A stretch of 64,000 nucleotides of DNA from Myxococcales bacterium (GCA_016706225.1 JADJKB010000021.1:434001-498000); one strand, 5' to 3'; positions 24,495-34,653 are shown, counted from the first letter of the stretch. Numbers and translations: made by a program. Notes: generated from the letters alone by a model not told the origin.

Positions 24495-27424
24495 GCACGT
24501 ACCGGAAGAAGCTGATCGAGGTCTCCCTGCCGCTGGAAGCGATCAACGCGGCGTCGGCAAAGGAGAAGTCGATTAGACACGGCCACCCATCGACCCTCCA
24601 CCTGTGGTGGGCGCGACGGCCACTGGCGGCAGCGCGGGCCGTGCTGTTCGCGCAGCTCGTCGACGACCCTTCCTCGTGGCCGGAGTTGTTCCCGACCGAG
24701 GAGGCTCAGAACCACGAACGCCAGCGACTCTTCCGCCTGATCGAGCAGCTCGTGACTTGGGAGAACTCGAACAGAGACGATGTTCTCGCCGCCGTGAGGA
24801 GGGAAATCGCGCGGAGTCACGCCAGAGCGTCCTCCTCACCAAAGGCGAAGCTGGTGCTGTCGGACGCGTCGGGACCTTCGGTCGTCAACGACTATCTCGC
24901 CACCGAGGTGCCGCCAGTGCATGACCCCTTCGCTGGCGGCGGCACGATACCGCTCGAGGCGCAGCGACTCGGCCTGCGCGCAATCGCGAGCGATTTGAAT
25001 CCCGTCGCGGTGATGATCAACAAGGCGCTCATTGAGATCCCGGCGCGCTTCGCTGGAATGCCGCCGATCAACCCTGGGTCGCGAGCAACACGAACACCTG
25101 GGAGTTGGCGGGCCGCCGAAGGACTCGCCGAAGACGTGCGGCATTACGGCGCGTGGCTTCGCGATGAGGCGAAGAAGAAGATCGGTCACCTCTACCCCGA
25201 GGTGAAGCTGCCGAAGGAGCACGGAGGCGGACAGGCCACCGTCATTGCATGGCTATGGGCCCGCACTGTTCCGAGCCCAAACCCCGCGTTTTCTTCAGTG
25301 CATGTGCCGCTTGTCTCCACCTACTGGTTGTCCACGAAGGCAGGCAAGAAGGCCTGGCTTCGCCCGGTGGTGAATAAAGGCGGTCAGCCTTGGCACTTTG
25401 AAATCGGCTTGGGCGACCCCCCCGACCCGAGCGCGGTCGCGGCCGGCACGAAGGAAGGTCGCGGTGACTTCACCTGCCTGATGAGTGGGGCTCCTATTCC
25501 AGCGTCCTATGTTCGTGAAATGGGGCAGGCAGGCCGGATGGGGGCTCGACTGCTCGCCGTCGTTGCCGATGCCCCGGGTGGTCGAGTGTATCTCCCCCCC
25601 ACCCCCGAGGCAGAGCGCCTGGCCGCCGATGTTCCAGTTCCCGACGATGCACCCGGGACGGAGCTACCTGCTCAGGCTCTGGGTTTTCGCGTGCAGGCGT
25701 ACGGCTTGCGGCGTCACAGGGACCTGTTCACGCCGCGCCAACTCTTGGCACTCACGACACTGTCTCAGCTCGTGAGCGCCGCCCGCGATCGAGTTCTTCG
25801 AGACTTGGCGGATGCCGATCCCAGAGACCCTTCCTACGCTGACGCGATCGCGACCTACCTCGGCTTTTCCGTCAGCAAGGCAACCACGAGAAACTGCGCT
25901 CTGGCGCTTTGGGAAGTAGGGATGGGCAGGCTTGCCGGCGCCCTTGGTCGTCAGGCGCTCACGATGATCATGACGTATGCGGAAACGAATCCGCTGGCTG
26001 GCGCAGGAGGGGACTTCTACGGCACCACGGTTTCGGTTGCCGAGGTTCTCGACGCCTGGGCCTCCGGGCCCGTCGGACTGGTTGAGCAGGCGAATGCCGC
26101 TGATGCTGAAAGGCACCGCGACCGCGCAACCGTTGTGAGCACCGATCCCCCGTACTACGACAACATTGGCTACGCGGATTTGTCGGATTGGTTCTATGCC
26201 TGGCTTCGACCCAGCATCGGCCGGCTCTACCCTGAGTACTTTCGGACCGTACTCACTCCGAAAGAGCAGGAACTCGTGGCCGAACCAGGAAGGTTCGGTG
26301 GAGATCCGCGTGCAGCCGCAGCACACTTCGAGCATGGCCTCAGCGTCTTCTTCCGGGCACTGCACGACGCGCCTGCCACAGACGCTCCGCTAACGATCTA
26401 CTACGCATTCAAGCAACAAGAGGTCACCTCGGGGGAAGGGACTGACCAGACCGCAGTGTCCTCGGGTTGGGAAAAGATGCTTTCAGCACTCGTGGAGGCG
26501 GGGTTCGAGATCGGGGGAACCTGGCCCATGCGAACGGAGCAGTCGAGCGGCCTTCGCGAGGAGAAGCGGAATGCGTTGGCCTCCTCCATTGTCCTGGTTT
26601 GCCGCGTTCGAGCCACCAGCGGGACGGCGGCAACTCGGGGAGAGTTTCGGAGACTGCTACGAAAGGAACTGCCCGACGCCCTGAGGAAGCTCCAGCAGGG
26701 AAACATCGCACCCGTGGACGTGGCGCAGGCGTCTATCGGCCCGGGCATGGCGATCTTCTCTCGTCACAAGCAGGTCCTCGAAGCGGACGGCTCGCCGATG
26801 AGCGTTCGTGGGGCTCTGCAGCTGATCAACGAGGTGCTCGACGAGTACCTCGCATCGGGCGAGGGCGACTTCGACGCCGACACCAGGTTCGCCATCACCT
26901 GGTACGAGCAGCACGGCTGGGCCGCAGGGCCGTTCGGCGAAGCGGAGACCCTCGCCAAGGCCCGGAACGTCTCCGTGGGCGGTGTCGTCGAAGCCGGCAT
27001 CTGTCACAGCGGAGCCGGCAAGGTCCGGATCCTCAAACGGCACGAGATGCGACCGCTCGACTACGACCCCGCCACCGACGAACGTCCGACGGTCTGGGAG
27101 TTCACCCAGCACATGATTCGCTTGCTCGAACAGGAGGGCGAAGAGGCAGCGGGTCGCCTGCTGAAGAAGCTCGGCTCCGCCTCGGATGCGACCCGCGAGC
27201 TGGCCTACCGCCTCTACAACACCTGCGAGCGGAAGAAGTGGGCGGAGGACGCCCGTTCGTACAACGGGTTGATCCTAGCGTGGACTGAACTGGAGAAGCT
27301 CGCGGCGAAGGTGGGGAATGAACCGGCGCCTGCCACTCCAAGCAAGCCCGGCAGGAAGAGCGTGAAGGCGAAGACGGCGGCCAAGGGCCAGACTCGACTC
27401 TTTGAAGGGGACGACGACGGATGA
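24491..27424 (+). CDS. DUF1156-type adenine-specific DNA methyltransferase (COG1743)
   Basis: A 977-residue protein. The N-terminus is the DUF1156 block (LPLEAINAASAKEKSIRHGHP, LHLWWARRPLAAARA). The SAM site (motif I) is DPFAGGG at 145-151, and the catalytic motif IV is DPPYYDN at 552-558, giving a large insert between them. YYAFKQQE and GGTWPMRTE belong to the later methylase motifs. It should methylate adenine N6 (by the DPPY motif) in host DNA. It overlaps helicase and DUF499 genes by four bases on both sides. No separate restriction gene is needed if the partners carry nuclease domains. Confidence 0.93.
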   Translation: MSTYRKKLIEVSLPLEAINAASAKEKSIRHGHPSTLHLWWARRPLAAARAVLFAQLVDDPSSWPELFPTEEAQNHERQRLFRLIEQLVTWENSNRDDVLAAVRREIARSHARASSSPKAKLVLSDASGPSVVNDYLATEVPPVHDPFAGGGTIPLEAQRLGLRAIASDLNPVAVMINKALIEIPARFAGMPPINPGSRATRTPGSWRAAEGLAEDVRHYGAWLRDEAKKKIGHLYPEVKLPKEHGGGQATVIAWLWARTVPSPNPAFSSVHVPLVSTYWLSTKAGKKAWLRPVVNKGGQPWHFEIGLGDPPDPSAVAAGTKEGRGDFTCLMSGAPIPASYVREMGQAGRMGARLLAVVADAPGGRVYLPPTPEAERLAADVPVPDDAPGTELPAQALGFRVQAYGLRRHRDLFTPRQLLALTTLSQLVSAARDRVLRDLADADPRDPSYADAIATYLGFSVSKATTRNCALALWEVGMGRLAGALGRQALTMIMTYAETNPLAGAGGDFYGTTVSVAEVLDAWASGPVGLVEQANAADAERHRDRATVVSTDPPYYDNIGYADLSDWFYAWLRPSIGRLYPEYFRTVLTPKEQELVAEPGRFGGDPRAAAAHFEHGLSVFFRALHDAPATDAPLTIYYAFKQQEVTSGEGTDQTAVSSGWEKMLSALVEAGFEIGGTWPMRTEQSSGLREEKRNALASSIVLVCRVRATSGTAATRGEFRRLLRKELPDALRKLQQGNIAPVDVAQASIGPGMAIFSRHKQVLEADGSPMSVRGALQLINEVLDEYLASGEGDFDADTRFAITWYEQHGWAAGPFGEAETLAKARNVSVGGVVEAGICHSGAGKVRILKRHEMRPLDYDPATDERPTVWEFTQHMIRLLEQEGEEAAGRLLKKLGSASDATRELAYRLYNTCERKKWAEDARSYNGLILAWTELEKLAAKVGNEPAPATPSKPGRKSVKAKTAAKGQTRLFEGDDDG

Positions 27425-30400
27425 CCTCGACTCGGGATCGTGTACGGAAGGCGCTGGACCACGTTCGGGAGGGGCTCAAGCCCTACGTCGAGCGCGAGCT
27501 TCGGAATCGCCTGGGAACCAACTGGCAAGAGATGGCGCGGGCCCGGCTGACCCTTCAGACGGGGCGCGACGGGTCCCCGAACTGGGACACGCAGGCACTC
27601 TTGAAAGCGATCGGCAACGAGTTCTGGAGCGACGTGTTCCGGATGTCGCTCCAGCAGGTGGATCGGAACTACGCCATCGAACTTCGGGACGTGCGAAACA
27701 AGCACTCGCATGACGAGTCGTTCACGAACGATGACGCCTACCGGGCCATCGATACCGCCCAACGCCTTCTTGAAGCGGCTCACGCCCAGAAGCAGGCCGA
27801 GGAATGCGGGAAGCTCAAGCGAGAGCTTCAGCAGGGGGTCCTGGCCGAGCAGAAGGCGGTCGATGCAACGAACCCTCTGGCCATCGAAATGGCCACGAAG
27901 GCAGGGCTGAAGCCGTGGCGTGAGATCGTGACGCCCCACAAGGACGTGGCGTCCGGCCGCTACATGCAGGCCGAATTCGCTGCGGACCTCGCGCAAGTTC
28001 ATCGCGGAGAAGGCAGCGACGAGTATCGCGATCCTATCGAGTTCTTCCGGCGCACGTACCTGACGGCGGGGTTGAAGGACTTGCTCGTTGGGGCCGTTCA
28101 GCGCATCGCCGGATCCGGAGGCGATCCTGTCGTCGAGCTTCAGACCAACTTCGGTGGTGGCAAGACGCACTCGATGCTCGCGCTCTTTCACATCTTCGGA
28201 GACCCGAGGGGGAAGCTCGCCGGAATGGACGAGGTGCTCGCCGATGCGAAGCTGAAGGATCTTCCGAAAGCTCGACGTGTCGTGCTGGTCGGGACAGCCC
28301 TTTCCCCCGGGGAGGAGACCAAGAAGCACGATGGCGTTGTCGTTCGTACGCTGTGGGGCGAGCTAGCATGGCAGTTGGGGACGGCTGCTGGCGCCAAGGG
28401 CAAGGAGGCCTACAAGCTCGTCGCCGACTCGGACGCCAAGGGCACGAGCCCGGGCTCGAAGGTCTTGGTCGATCTCTTCCGCATGTATGGGCCGGTCGTG
28501 GTGCTCATCGACGAGTGGGTCGCCTACGCACGGCAGGTGGTCGGCAAGCGTGACCTTCCCGCGGGCGACTTCGAGGCACAGGCCTCGTTCGCCCAAGCAC
28601 TCACCGAGGCAGCCAAGGCCGCGGAGAAAACCCTCGTCGTGGCCGCCATCCCGGCCTCGAAGATCGAGATCGGCGGCGAGAACGGCGAGCTTGCGCTGGA
28701 GACGTTGAAGAACGTCTTCACCCGAGTCGGCAAGCCGTGGCGCCCGGCGAGCGCGGATGAGGGCTTCGAGATCGTCCGTCGCCGCCTCTTCGAGCCGATC
28801 GACGCCAGGGAGAGCATCACCGCACGCGAGGCCGTCGTCCGGAGCTTCGTGAAGATGTACAAGGACTCGTCGGATGACTTCCCGCTCGGCTGCGGGGAGA
28901 GGGCGTATGAGCGCGACATCATCAACGCCTACCCGATCCATCCCGAGCTGTTCCGGCGCCTCTACGACGACTGGTCCACGCTCGACAAGTTCCAGCGCAC
29001 TCGCGGCGTTCTCCGCTTGCTCGCAAAGGTCGTCCACCGCCTTTGGGAGAGTCAGGACGCGAGCCTGATGATCCTGCCGTCGAGCGTGCCCATGTACGAC
29101 GGCGCCGTTCGGTCCGAGCTGACGCGCTACCTCCCCGACGTGTGGGAGCCGATCATCTCGCTCGACATAGACGGAGAGCACTCGCTACCTCTCGAACTCG
29201 ATCGGGCCTCACCCAACCTCGGGAAGGTCTCTGCCTGCCGTCGGGTCGCACGGACGCTCTACATGGGCACGGCCCCCGGCGCGGACAACAAGAACCCTGG
29301 CATCGACGACCGCCGCGTCCGCCTCGGATGCGTTCAGCCCGGGGAGTCCGTGGCAACCTTCGGGGACGCGCTCCGTCGGATCAGCGATCGGGCGAAGTAC
29401 ATCCATCAGGACGGCAACCGCTACTGGATTTCGACGAAGGCCAACCTCAATCGGCTCGCCGAAGATCGGGCGAGCACGAACCTCCGCGACGCTGAGACCC
29501 TGTACGCCGAGGTCGTCTCGCGCATCCAGAGGGACGCGAAGAAGCGCGGCGACTTCGCCGCCGTTCACGCTTGCCCAGAGACCAGCGGAGACGTGGTGGA
29601 TGAGCCCTCCGCTCGCTTGGTCGTGCTCTCCCCGACGCAGCCCCACAAGAAGGGGCAGACCGGAAAGGACAACGCCAGCCCCGCGGTCCAGGCAGCACGA
29701 GCGATCTTGGAGAGCAAGGGCACGGGGCCGAGGCTCGAACGGAACTGCCTCTTGTTCCTCGCGCCCGACTTGAAGGACCTCGATGGCGTCTTGAACGCCA
29801 CCGCTCATTTCCTCGCGTGGAAGTCGATACAGAAGGAGTCCACGCCCCTCAACCTCGACAAGTTCCAGGAGAACCAGGTCGGAACGAAGGTCGAGGAGTT
29901 CGACAACACGTTGGATGTGCGCCTGCACGCGACGTACGCATGGGGGCTCGCACCCAGGCAGGCGGACCCCAGCGCCGAGATCGAGTGGGAGGACTTCAAG
30001 GTCGGTGGTGAGGGATCCCTTGCGGAGCGGGCAACATCCCGCTTCACCACGGAGTGGGTCCTCCGCTCCAAGCTCGGCGGCGTCGAGCTTCGCGGAGTGC
30101 TCGACAAGCACCTCTGGGGCGAGCGCGAGCACGTGAGCGTCGCCCAACTTGCCGAGTGGTTCGCTCGCTACCTGTACCTGCCGCGCGTGACGAACCGCAG
30201 CGTCCTCGAACTCGCCGCTCAAGACGGCGCCTCCGTGCTCACTGCGGACGACACATTCGCGGTGGCCGCAACCTTCGACGAGACGAAGAAGCGCTACAGC
30301 GGCTTGAAGGTTGGTGAGGGCCAGATCGCCGTCGTCGATCGGAACACGCTGCTCGTGAAGGCCGCGGTGGCGCGTGCCCAGCGGGAACGTGAACGGGGTC

Positions 30401-30738
30401 CCGCGGCCGCCCCCGGTGCTCACGACACCGGACGAGCCCCGACCGGCAGCGACGGGCCGCCGGCATCCCAACAGATGCCGGCTCCGGGCGCTCCCAAGCT
30501 GCCGCCCAACACCTTCGTCGCATCCGTGAAACTCGACCCCGCTCGAGTCGTGAAAGACGTCGGGCGGGCGGTCGTAGAGGTCCTGGAGCACCTTTCCACG
30601 CTGCCGAATGCCGAAGTCGAGGTGACCCTGGAGATGCGAGTGTGCGTCCCTGAGGGCATCAAGGAGACGGCCGTCCGGACCGTCAGCGAGAACGCGAAGA
30701 CGCTCAAGTTTCAGACGGCGGCGTTTGAGAGGGAGTAG
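27421..30738 (+). CDS. DUF499 AAA+-like ATPase with N-terminal HEPN domain (COG1483)
   Basis: A 1105-residue ATPase. Residues 1-120 form a Swt1-like HEPN domain with the RNase signature R-x4-H in RNKHSH (R92, H97). The ATPase has Walker A NFGGGKTHS (lysine 248) and Walker B VVLIDEW (D364). DUF499 proteins are found beside DUF1156 methylases in defence islands. Their job is thought to be NTP-driven sensing or loading. The HEPN domain with an intact R-x4-H suggests an RNA-cutting, abortive-infection arm. It overlaps the methylase gene by four bases and ends 6 bases before the nuclease gene. Confidence 0.92.
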   Translation: MTSTRDRVRKALDHVREGLKPYVERELRNRLGTNWQEMARARLTLQTGRDGSPNWDTQALLKAIGNEFWSDVFRMSLQQVDRNYAIELRDVRNKHSHDESFTNDDAYRAIDTAQRLLEAAHAQKQAEECGKLKRELQQGVLAEQKAVDATNPLAIEMATKAGLKPWREIVTPHKDVASGRYMQAEFAADLAQVHRGEGSDEYRDPIEFFRRTYLTAGLKDLLVGAVQRIAGSGGDPVVELQTNFGGGKTHSMLALFHIFGDPRGKLAGMDEVLADAKLKDLPKARRVVLVGTALSPGEETKKHDGVVVRTLWGELAWQLGTAAGAKGKEAYKLVADSDAKGTSPGSKVLVDLFRMYGPVVVLIDEWVAYARQVVGKRDLPAGDFEAQASFAQALTEAAKAAEKTLVVAAIPASKIEIGGENGELALETLKNVFTRVGKPWRPASADEGFEIVRRRLFEPIDARESITAREAVVRSFVKMYKDSSDDFPLGCGERAYERDIINAYPIHPELFRRLYDDWSTLDKFQRTRGVLRLLAKVVHRLWESQDASLMILPSSVPMYDGAVRSELTRYLPDVWEPIISLDIDGEHSLPLELDRASPNLGKVSACRRVARTLYMGTAPGADNKNPGIDDRRVRLGCVQPGESVATFGDALRRISDRAKYIHQDGNRYWISTKANLNRLAEDRASTNLRDAETLYAEVVSRIQRDAKKRGDFAAVHACPETSGDVVDEPSARLVVLSPTQPHKKGQTGKDNASPAVQAARAILESKGTGPRLERNCLLFLAPDLKDLDGVLNATAHFLAWKSIQKESTPLNLDKFQENQVGTKVEEFDNTLDVRLHATYAWGLAPRQADPSAEIEWEDFKVGGEGSLAERATSRFTTEWVLRSKLGGVELRGVLDKHLWGEREHVSVAQLAEWFARYLYLPRVTNRSVLELAAQDGASVLTADDTFAVAATFDETKKRYSGLKVGEGQIAVVDRNTLLVKAAVARAQRERERGPAAAPGAHDTGRAPTGSDGPPASQQMPAPGAPKLPPNTFVASVKLDPARVVKDVGRAVVEVLEHLSTLPNAEVEVTLEMRVCVPEGIKETAVRTVSENAKTLKFQTAAFERE

Positions 30739-30744
30739 TCGATC

Positions 30745-32070
30745 GTGGCCGGCAGGAAGAAGTCCGCGGACGGTAGCGACGCTCCGTCTGTGAAGAAGAA
30801 GCCGGGCCCCCCGAAGCGGGGCGCACCCTCGCCCACGGATGAGCCGCCGAACCACGTTCTCGACACAGAAGACCGCGGCGACGAGACCCAGCGCAACTTC
30901 CGCTATCAGCACGCCTACGGCGTGATTCTGCTCATCGGCGCCGCCCTCAAAAAGCAGCCTTACGTTGCCATCTGGTGCGAACATCACGAAGACCTTCTGG
31001 CGGAACGCAGTGACGGACAATGGGAGGGCTACCAAGTCAAGACGCGCCAGCGCGAACAGGGTGAGTGGACCCTCGGGGACACCGAGATGTGTGGTGCCGT
31101 CAAGCACCTCGTGCATCTGGACATGCGCTTTCCGAACCGTATCGCCAACCTGCACGTCGTTTCGAACGCGCGATTCCTCGACACCGATGGGGAAACGAAC
31201 GCCCACCGCTCCCTGCCACGTCTTCTGGACGCGGTGCGAAGGGCTTCGGATCCGAATTCCGTGGCTGCACCCTTCGATGGGGCCTTCAAGAAGCTGGCCA
31301 CGGACATCGAATACCCCCACGAGCCGCTGTTCGTTGCCCTCCGGAAGATGTCGTTGGAGAACGGACCTAAACGCGAGAGCTTCGATGCAGAGATAGCGCA
31401 CAACCACGTCCCCCTTCTAGCCGGTTGCGCGGGACTCGCGCGGGCACAGCTCAACTCCCTCCGAGATGAGCTGGTTGCCCGGGTGTACAGGGCGTCCTCC
31501 CTTGGGAGCGACGATCCGGCGCGTCACTGGTGCTGCGTCTCCGGCGATGACCGTAAACATCCGGAGATCGCCGCGAAGCGCATCACCATCCAGGACCTCT
31601 TCGATGTGGTCGCAGACCGACAGTCAGCGCCGTTCCGCTACCTCCCGGGAACAGCATCGCTCAAACCCGGAATTGTTGAGAGGAAGCTCCCTGTGCTGGA
31701 GGCGAAGCTGCTTGCCGCTGGCTTGCAGAGCCAGGTGGAGATTTTTCGCGACCGGATGTTGGCGACCGAAAGGCGTCTACTTGAGGTCACCGACGCAGCG
31801 CCCGAGAGGACCGCGCCGCTGCTCGACCAAATCGAAGGTGTGGTGAAGGGCGAGTACTCAGAAGCGCTTCTCGCGGCGGAGCAATTGTCGCAGCCCTACG
31901 GCCGCCGACTGTTGCAGGATGTCTATGGTCGGCTGCGAGCCGCTGCGACGGACCGACCTGAAATGGTTGAGCGCCAGCCTTACGAGTTGCTGGTCGGCGT
32001 GGCGGCGATGCTCACGGCCGAGTGCCACCTTTGGTGGGGGCCGAAGTTCGACCTCGGGGGGGCGAGGTGA
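30745..32070 (+). CDS. DUF4297/Cap4-type nuclease, effector of an ABC three-component module
   Basis: A 441-residue protein that begins at GTG. After a disordered basic N-terminus comes the DUF4297-like nuclease domain: the tyrosine-rich QHAYGVILLIGAAL, EHHED (acid D83) and GYQVKTRQ (Q97, K99). Q-V-K replaces the usual ExK, as in Cap4/DUF4297 enzymes. The C-terminus ends with ELLVGVAAMLTAECHLWWGP, a form seen in effector components of ABC-3C systems. It overlaps the next gene by four bases (GTGA), so nuclease, middle component and ABC ATPase are translated together. It likely degrades double-stranded DNA on activation. Confidence 0.82.
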   Translation: MAGRKKSADGSDAPSVKKKPGPPKRGAPSPTDEPPNHVLDTEDRGDETQRNFRYQHAYGVILLIGAALKKQPYVAIWCEHHEDLLAERSDGQWEGYQVKTRQREQGEWTLGDTEMCGAVKHLVHLDMRFPNRIANLHVVSNARFLDTDGETNAHRSLPRLLDAVRRASDPNSVAAPFDGAFKKLATDIEYPHEPLFVALRKMSLENGPKRESFDAEIAHNHVPLLAGCAGLARAQLNSLRDELVARVYRASSLGSDDPARHWCCVSGDDRKHPEIAAKRITIQDLFDVVADRQSAPFRYLPGTASLKPGIVERKLPVLEAKLLAAGLQSQVEIFRDRMLATERRLLEVTDAAPERTAPLLDQIEGVVKGEYSEALLAAEQLSQPYGRRLLQDVYGRLRAAATDRPEMVERQPYELLVGVAAMLTAECHLWWGPKFDLGGAR

Positions 32071-32621
32071 GCCTCCGAATGATCAGGTCCGCAGCCCGCG
32101 TCGGGCTCATGGATGAGCCCCACGAGGCCCGTCTTCTCCTGCTATTGCTCGCTGCTGAGAAGAAGAGTGAGCGTCCTGTTGATGGTCTGACGAAGCTGGC
32201 CAAGCTCGACTTCCTGCTGCGCTATCCCAACTGTCTTGAGCGCGCGCTCAAGGCGGCCGAGAAGGATCCGAGCAGGGCGCACGTCCAGCCCTATGAGCGG
32301 GCGAATATCGAGACTTCGATGATCCGGTTTCGTTATGGTCCCTGGGACCACCGCTATCGACGCTGGATCGCGCTGCTTAGCGCACGCCGATTGGTCGGAG
32401 CTACCGTGGAGGGCCGCACCGTGCGTCTGCACCTGACTCCGATGGGCCGTTCCTTGGCTGCAAGCCTAGCGACTCAGGAGGCGTTTCAGGACCTCGCGGT
32501 TCGAAGTCGTGTCGTCACGCAAGCCTTTGGGGACCTAACGGGTTCGCGCTTGAAGAACTTCATCTATGAGGTGTTTCCAGAGCTGACGAACATGCGTTGG
32601 GGTGAGGAAATCGTCCTGTGA
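32067..32621 (+). CDS. ABC three-component system middle component (small wHTH-like protein)
   Basis: A 184-residue protein from GTG 32067, which lies within the upstream stop. The helices LTKLAKLDFLLRYPNCLERAL, then IRFRYGPWDHRYRRWIALLSARRLV and VRLHLTPMGRSLA, fit the winged-helix middle components that bridge effector and ATPase in ABC-3C systems. No enzyme motif is present. The longer frame to 32022 would overlap the nuclease gene deeply and is not favoured. The end overlaps the ATPase gene by four bases. Confidence 0.78.
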   Translation: MSLRMIRSAARVGLMDEPHEARLLLLLLAAEKKSERPVDGLTKLAKLDFLLRYPNCLERALKAAEKDPSRAHVQPYERANIETSMIRFRYGPWDHRYRRWIALLSARRLVGATVEGRTVRLHLTPMGRSLAASLATQEAFQDLAVRSRVVTQAFGDLTGSRLKNFIYEVFPELTNMRWGEEIVL

Positions 32622-34561
32622 AGCTCCGCATCGTTCGACTCACTCTCGTCTGCAAGCGAGCGACGGAGACCGTGGACTTCGCCGACATCTCCTATTTCCA
32701 CGGGGAGATCGGGGCGGGCAAGTCGAGTATCGCTCATCTCGTTGACTACTGCCTCGGCGGAACGCTGCACGACACGCCTGCTCTTCAGAGCGAATTCGTG
32801 CAGGCCGAGTTGATCGTGCGCGTCGGTGAGACCGATGTGGTCCTGGTCCGGCCGCAAGATGCCACTACTGTTCACGCCGCTTGGCACGACGGCGACGAGC
32901 CGTTCGACGTGAACATTCCTGCTCGGGTCGGTGGCGACGAGGTGCTTCCGGGCACAGGTGTTGGGGTCCTCTCGGACCTGCTTTTCCACCTCGCGGGCAT
33001 GAGAGTGCCGCGGGTTCGGAAGAGCAAGCTGAAGGAGGACTCGGATCTCGTCCGTCTCAGCCTCCGCGACCTCCTCTGGTACTGCTACCTGGACCAGGCG
33101 CACATGGAGAGCAGCCTGTTTCACCTGGAGCCCACAGCAGATTTCTCGCGACGGCTCAAGAGCCGGGATGTTCTGCGCTTCGTGCTCGGTTTCCACCACG
33201 AGGAGGTGGCCACCCTCGAGCGGGAGTTGGATGACCTTCGCGTCAGACGCCGTGCGACCGAGGAGGGAGCGAGAACGCTGCGATCGGCGTTGGCAGATGC
33301 CAACCTGGCGTCAGAGGCGGAGATAGACGTGCGACTGGAAGCCATCAAGGCAGAAAGCTCGGCCGTCGAGCTGCAGGCCGGTGGTCTTCGTGAGCGTACC
33401 AGGCCGGCCGAAGGGCACGGCGCCGACGCCCTGCGCCTCAGGGGGAGGCGCCTTGGTGAGGAGATCGAGGCAACGGAGAACGCGGTCGGAACGGTCCAAA
33501 AGATGATCTCCGACGAGAAGCGACATCTCAACGAGCTTCGCATGTTGGGCGTCCGCTTCCGGCGCTCGGATGCAGCGAGGGCGCTCCTCGCGGGCGTCGC
33601 GTTCGAGACCTGTCCGCTGTGCTCCAAGACGCTGCCACCGAGGAAGCTCGGCTCGTGCGGTCTATGCTGCCAACCCGACGGCGGCGAAGTGTCTTTGTCT
33701 GAACTCGACGTGGCTGAAAAGGACGCAGAGGCTCGACAGGTCGAGCTTCTGGAGTCGATACAGCGACGGACGGCGCAATTGCGCAAGTTCAAGCGCGATC
33801 TCGACGAACTTCGACGAGCCAAGTCCACCACGGACAGGGAGCTGTCGGAGGCACTCAAGCAGTACGACTCGCTGCTCATGTCCTCGTTGATCGACCTGGA
33901 GCACAAGAAGGCAGCGCTGGTCGCTGAAGGCGAGCGCCTGGAACGGCTCCGCGTCCTTCCCGTTCGAGTCACCGAATTGTTGGCCTCTGCTGACGCACTT
34001 GCCGCTGAGGAGAGTCGTGTCCGACGCGAATTGGCCGAGGCACGCGAGAAAGCCGAGGGAGATGCCGGCAACCTCCGGCTCCTGGAGGATCTCTTCAAGG
34101 ACTGCCTTGTTCGGGCGAAGTTTCCCGGGATCGGCGCAGAGCACGTTGTGAAGATCCAGGCAGCGAACTTCTACCCACAGATCGTGCGACCGGGCGAGGA
34201 GGAGTTCATCGTCGCGAACCATGGCAATCTCAGCAGCGGAGGGAAGGTCACCATCTTCAAATGCTGCTATGCGATCGCCCTTCATCGTCTCGCGGCTCGC
34301 GTAAACGGTCCTCTGCCCACGCTGTTGATCATAGACACGCCGATGAAGAACATCAGCGAGCGCAACAACCGGCCTATCTTCGAGTCCTTCTACGACATGG
34401 TGTACGACCTCGCCGGAACCGAGTTGAAGGAGACTCAGTTCGTCCTCATCGACAAGGAATTCCGAGTTCCGCCCGAGAGCTTCAGCAGGAGCCTGAAGGA
34501 GCGACTCATGGCGCCTACAAGCGACGCGCACCCACCCCTCATCGGGTACTTCAGGGAATAG
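32618..34561 (+). CDS. SMC/Rad50-like ABC ATPase of the three-component module
   Basis: A 647-residue protein. Walker A is GEIGAGKSS (29-37). Two long coiled-coil arms (about 195-330 and 355-510) flank a zinc-hook-like pair CPLC and CGLC near residues 332-351. Walker B with its aspartate is LLIIDTP near 573, and GNLSSGGK supplies the ABC signature. A four-cysteine hook is larger than the CxxC of Rad50. It likely senses DNA ends or phage DNA and gates the DUF4297 nuclease through the middle protein. It is the last gene of the operon; a convergent HEPN gene follows 92 bases later. Confidence 0.9.
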   Translation: MKLRIVRLTLVCKRATETVDFADISYFHGEIGAGKSSIAHLVDYCLGGTLHDTPALQSEFVQAELIVRVGETDVVLVRPQDATTVHAAWHDGDEPFDVNIPARVGGDEVLPGTGVGVLSDLLFHLAGMRVPRVRKSKLKEDSDLVRLSLRDLLWYCYLDQAHMESSLFHLEPTADFSRRLKSRDVLRFVLGFHHEEVATLERELDDLRVRRRATEEGARTLRSALADANLASEAEIDVRLEAIKAESSAVELQAGGLRERTRPAEGHGADALRLRGRRLGEEIEATENAVGTVQKMISDEKRHLNELRMLGVRFRRSDAARALLAGVAFETCPLCSKTLPPRKLGSCGLCCQPDGGEVSLSELDVAEKDAEARQVELLESIQRRTAQLRKFKRDLDELRRAKSTTDRELSEALKQYDSLLMSSLIDLEHKKAALVAEGERLERLRVLPVRVTELLASADALAAEESRVRRELAEAREKAEGDAGNLRLLEDLFKDCLVRAKFPGIGAEHVVKIQAANFYPQIVRPGEEEFIVANHGNLSSGGKVTIFKCCYAIALHRLAARVNGPLPTLLIIDTPMKNISERNNRPIFESFYDMVYDLAGTELKETQFVLIDKEFRVPPESFSRSLKERLMAPTSDAHPPLIGYFRE

Positions 34562-34653
34562 CCAGAGCCGCCGTCACTACCAGCAAGTGCAGCACAAACC
34601 CGCATAGGCGGCCGGGCCGGGCAGTGTGCAGCGCCTTGTTGGGCGGCGGACCG

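Noticed and set aside
29209..31407. 732-aa open frame on the minus strand
   Set aside because: It lies opposite the DUF499 and DUF4297 genes, whose motifs are clear. Its composition is that of an antisense frame in GC-rich DNA.
20982..34561. DISARM system
   Set aside because: The helicase and methylase recall DISARM class 1, but DrmA and DrmB are absent and DUF499 takes their place.
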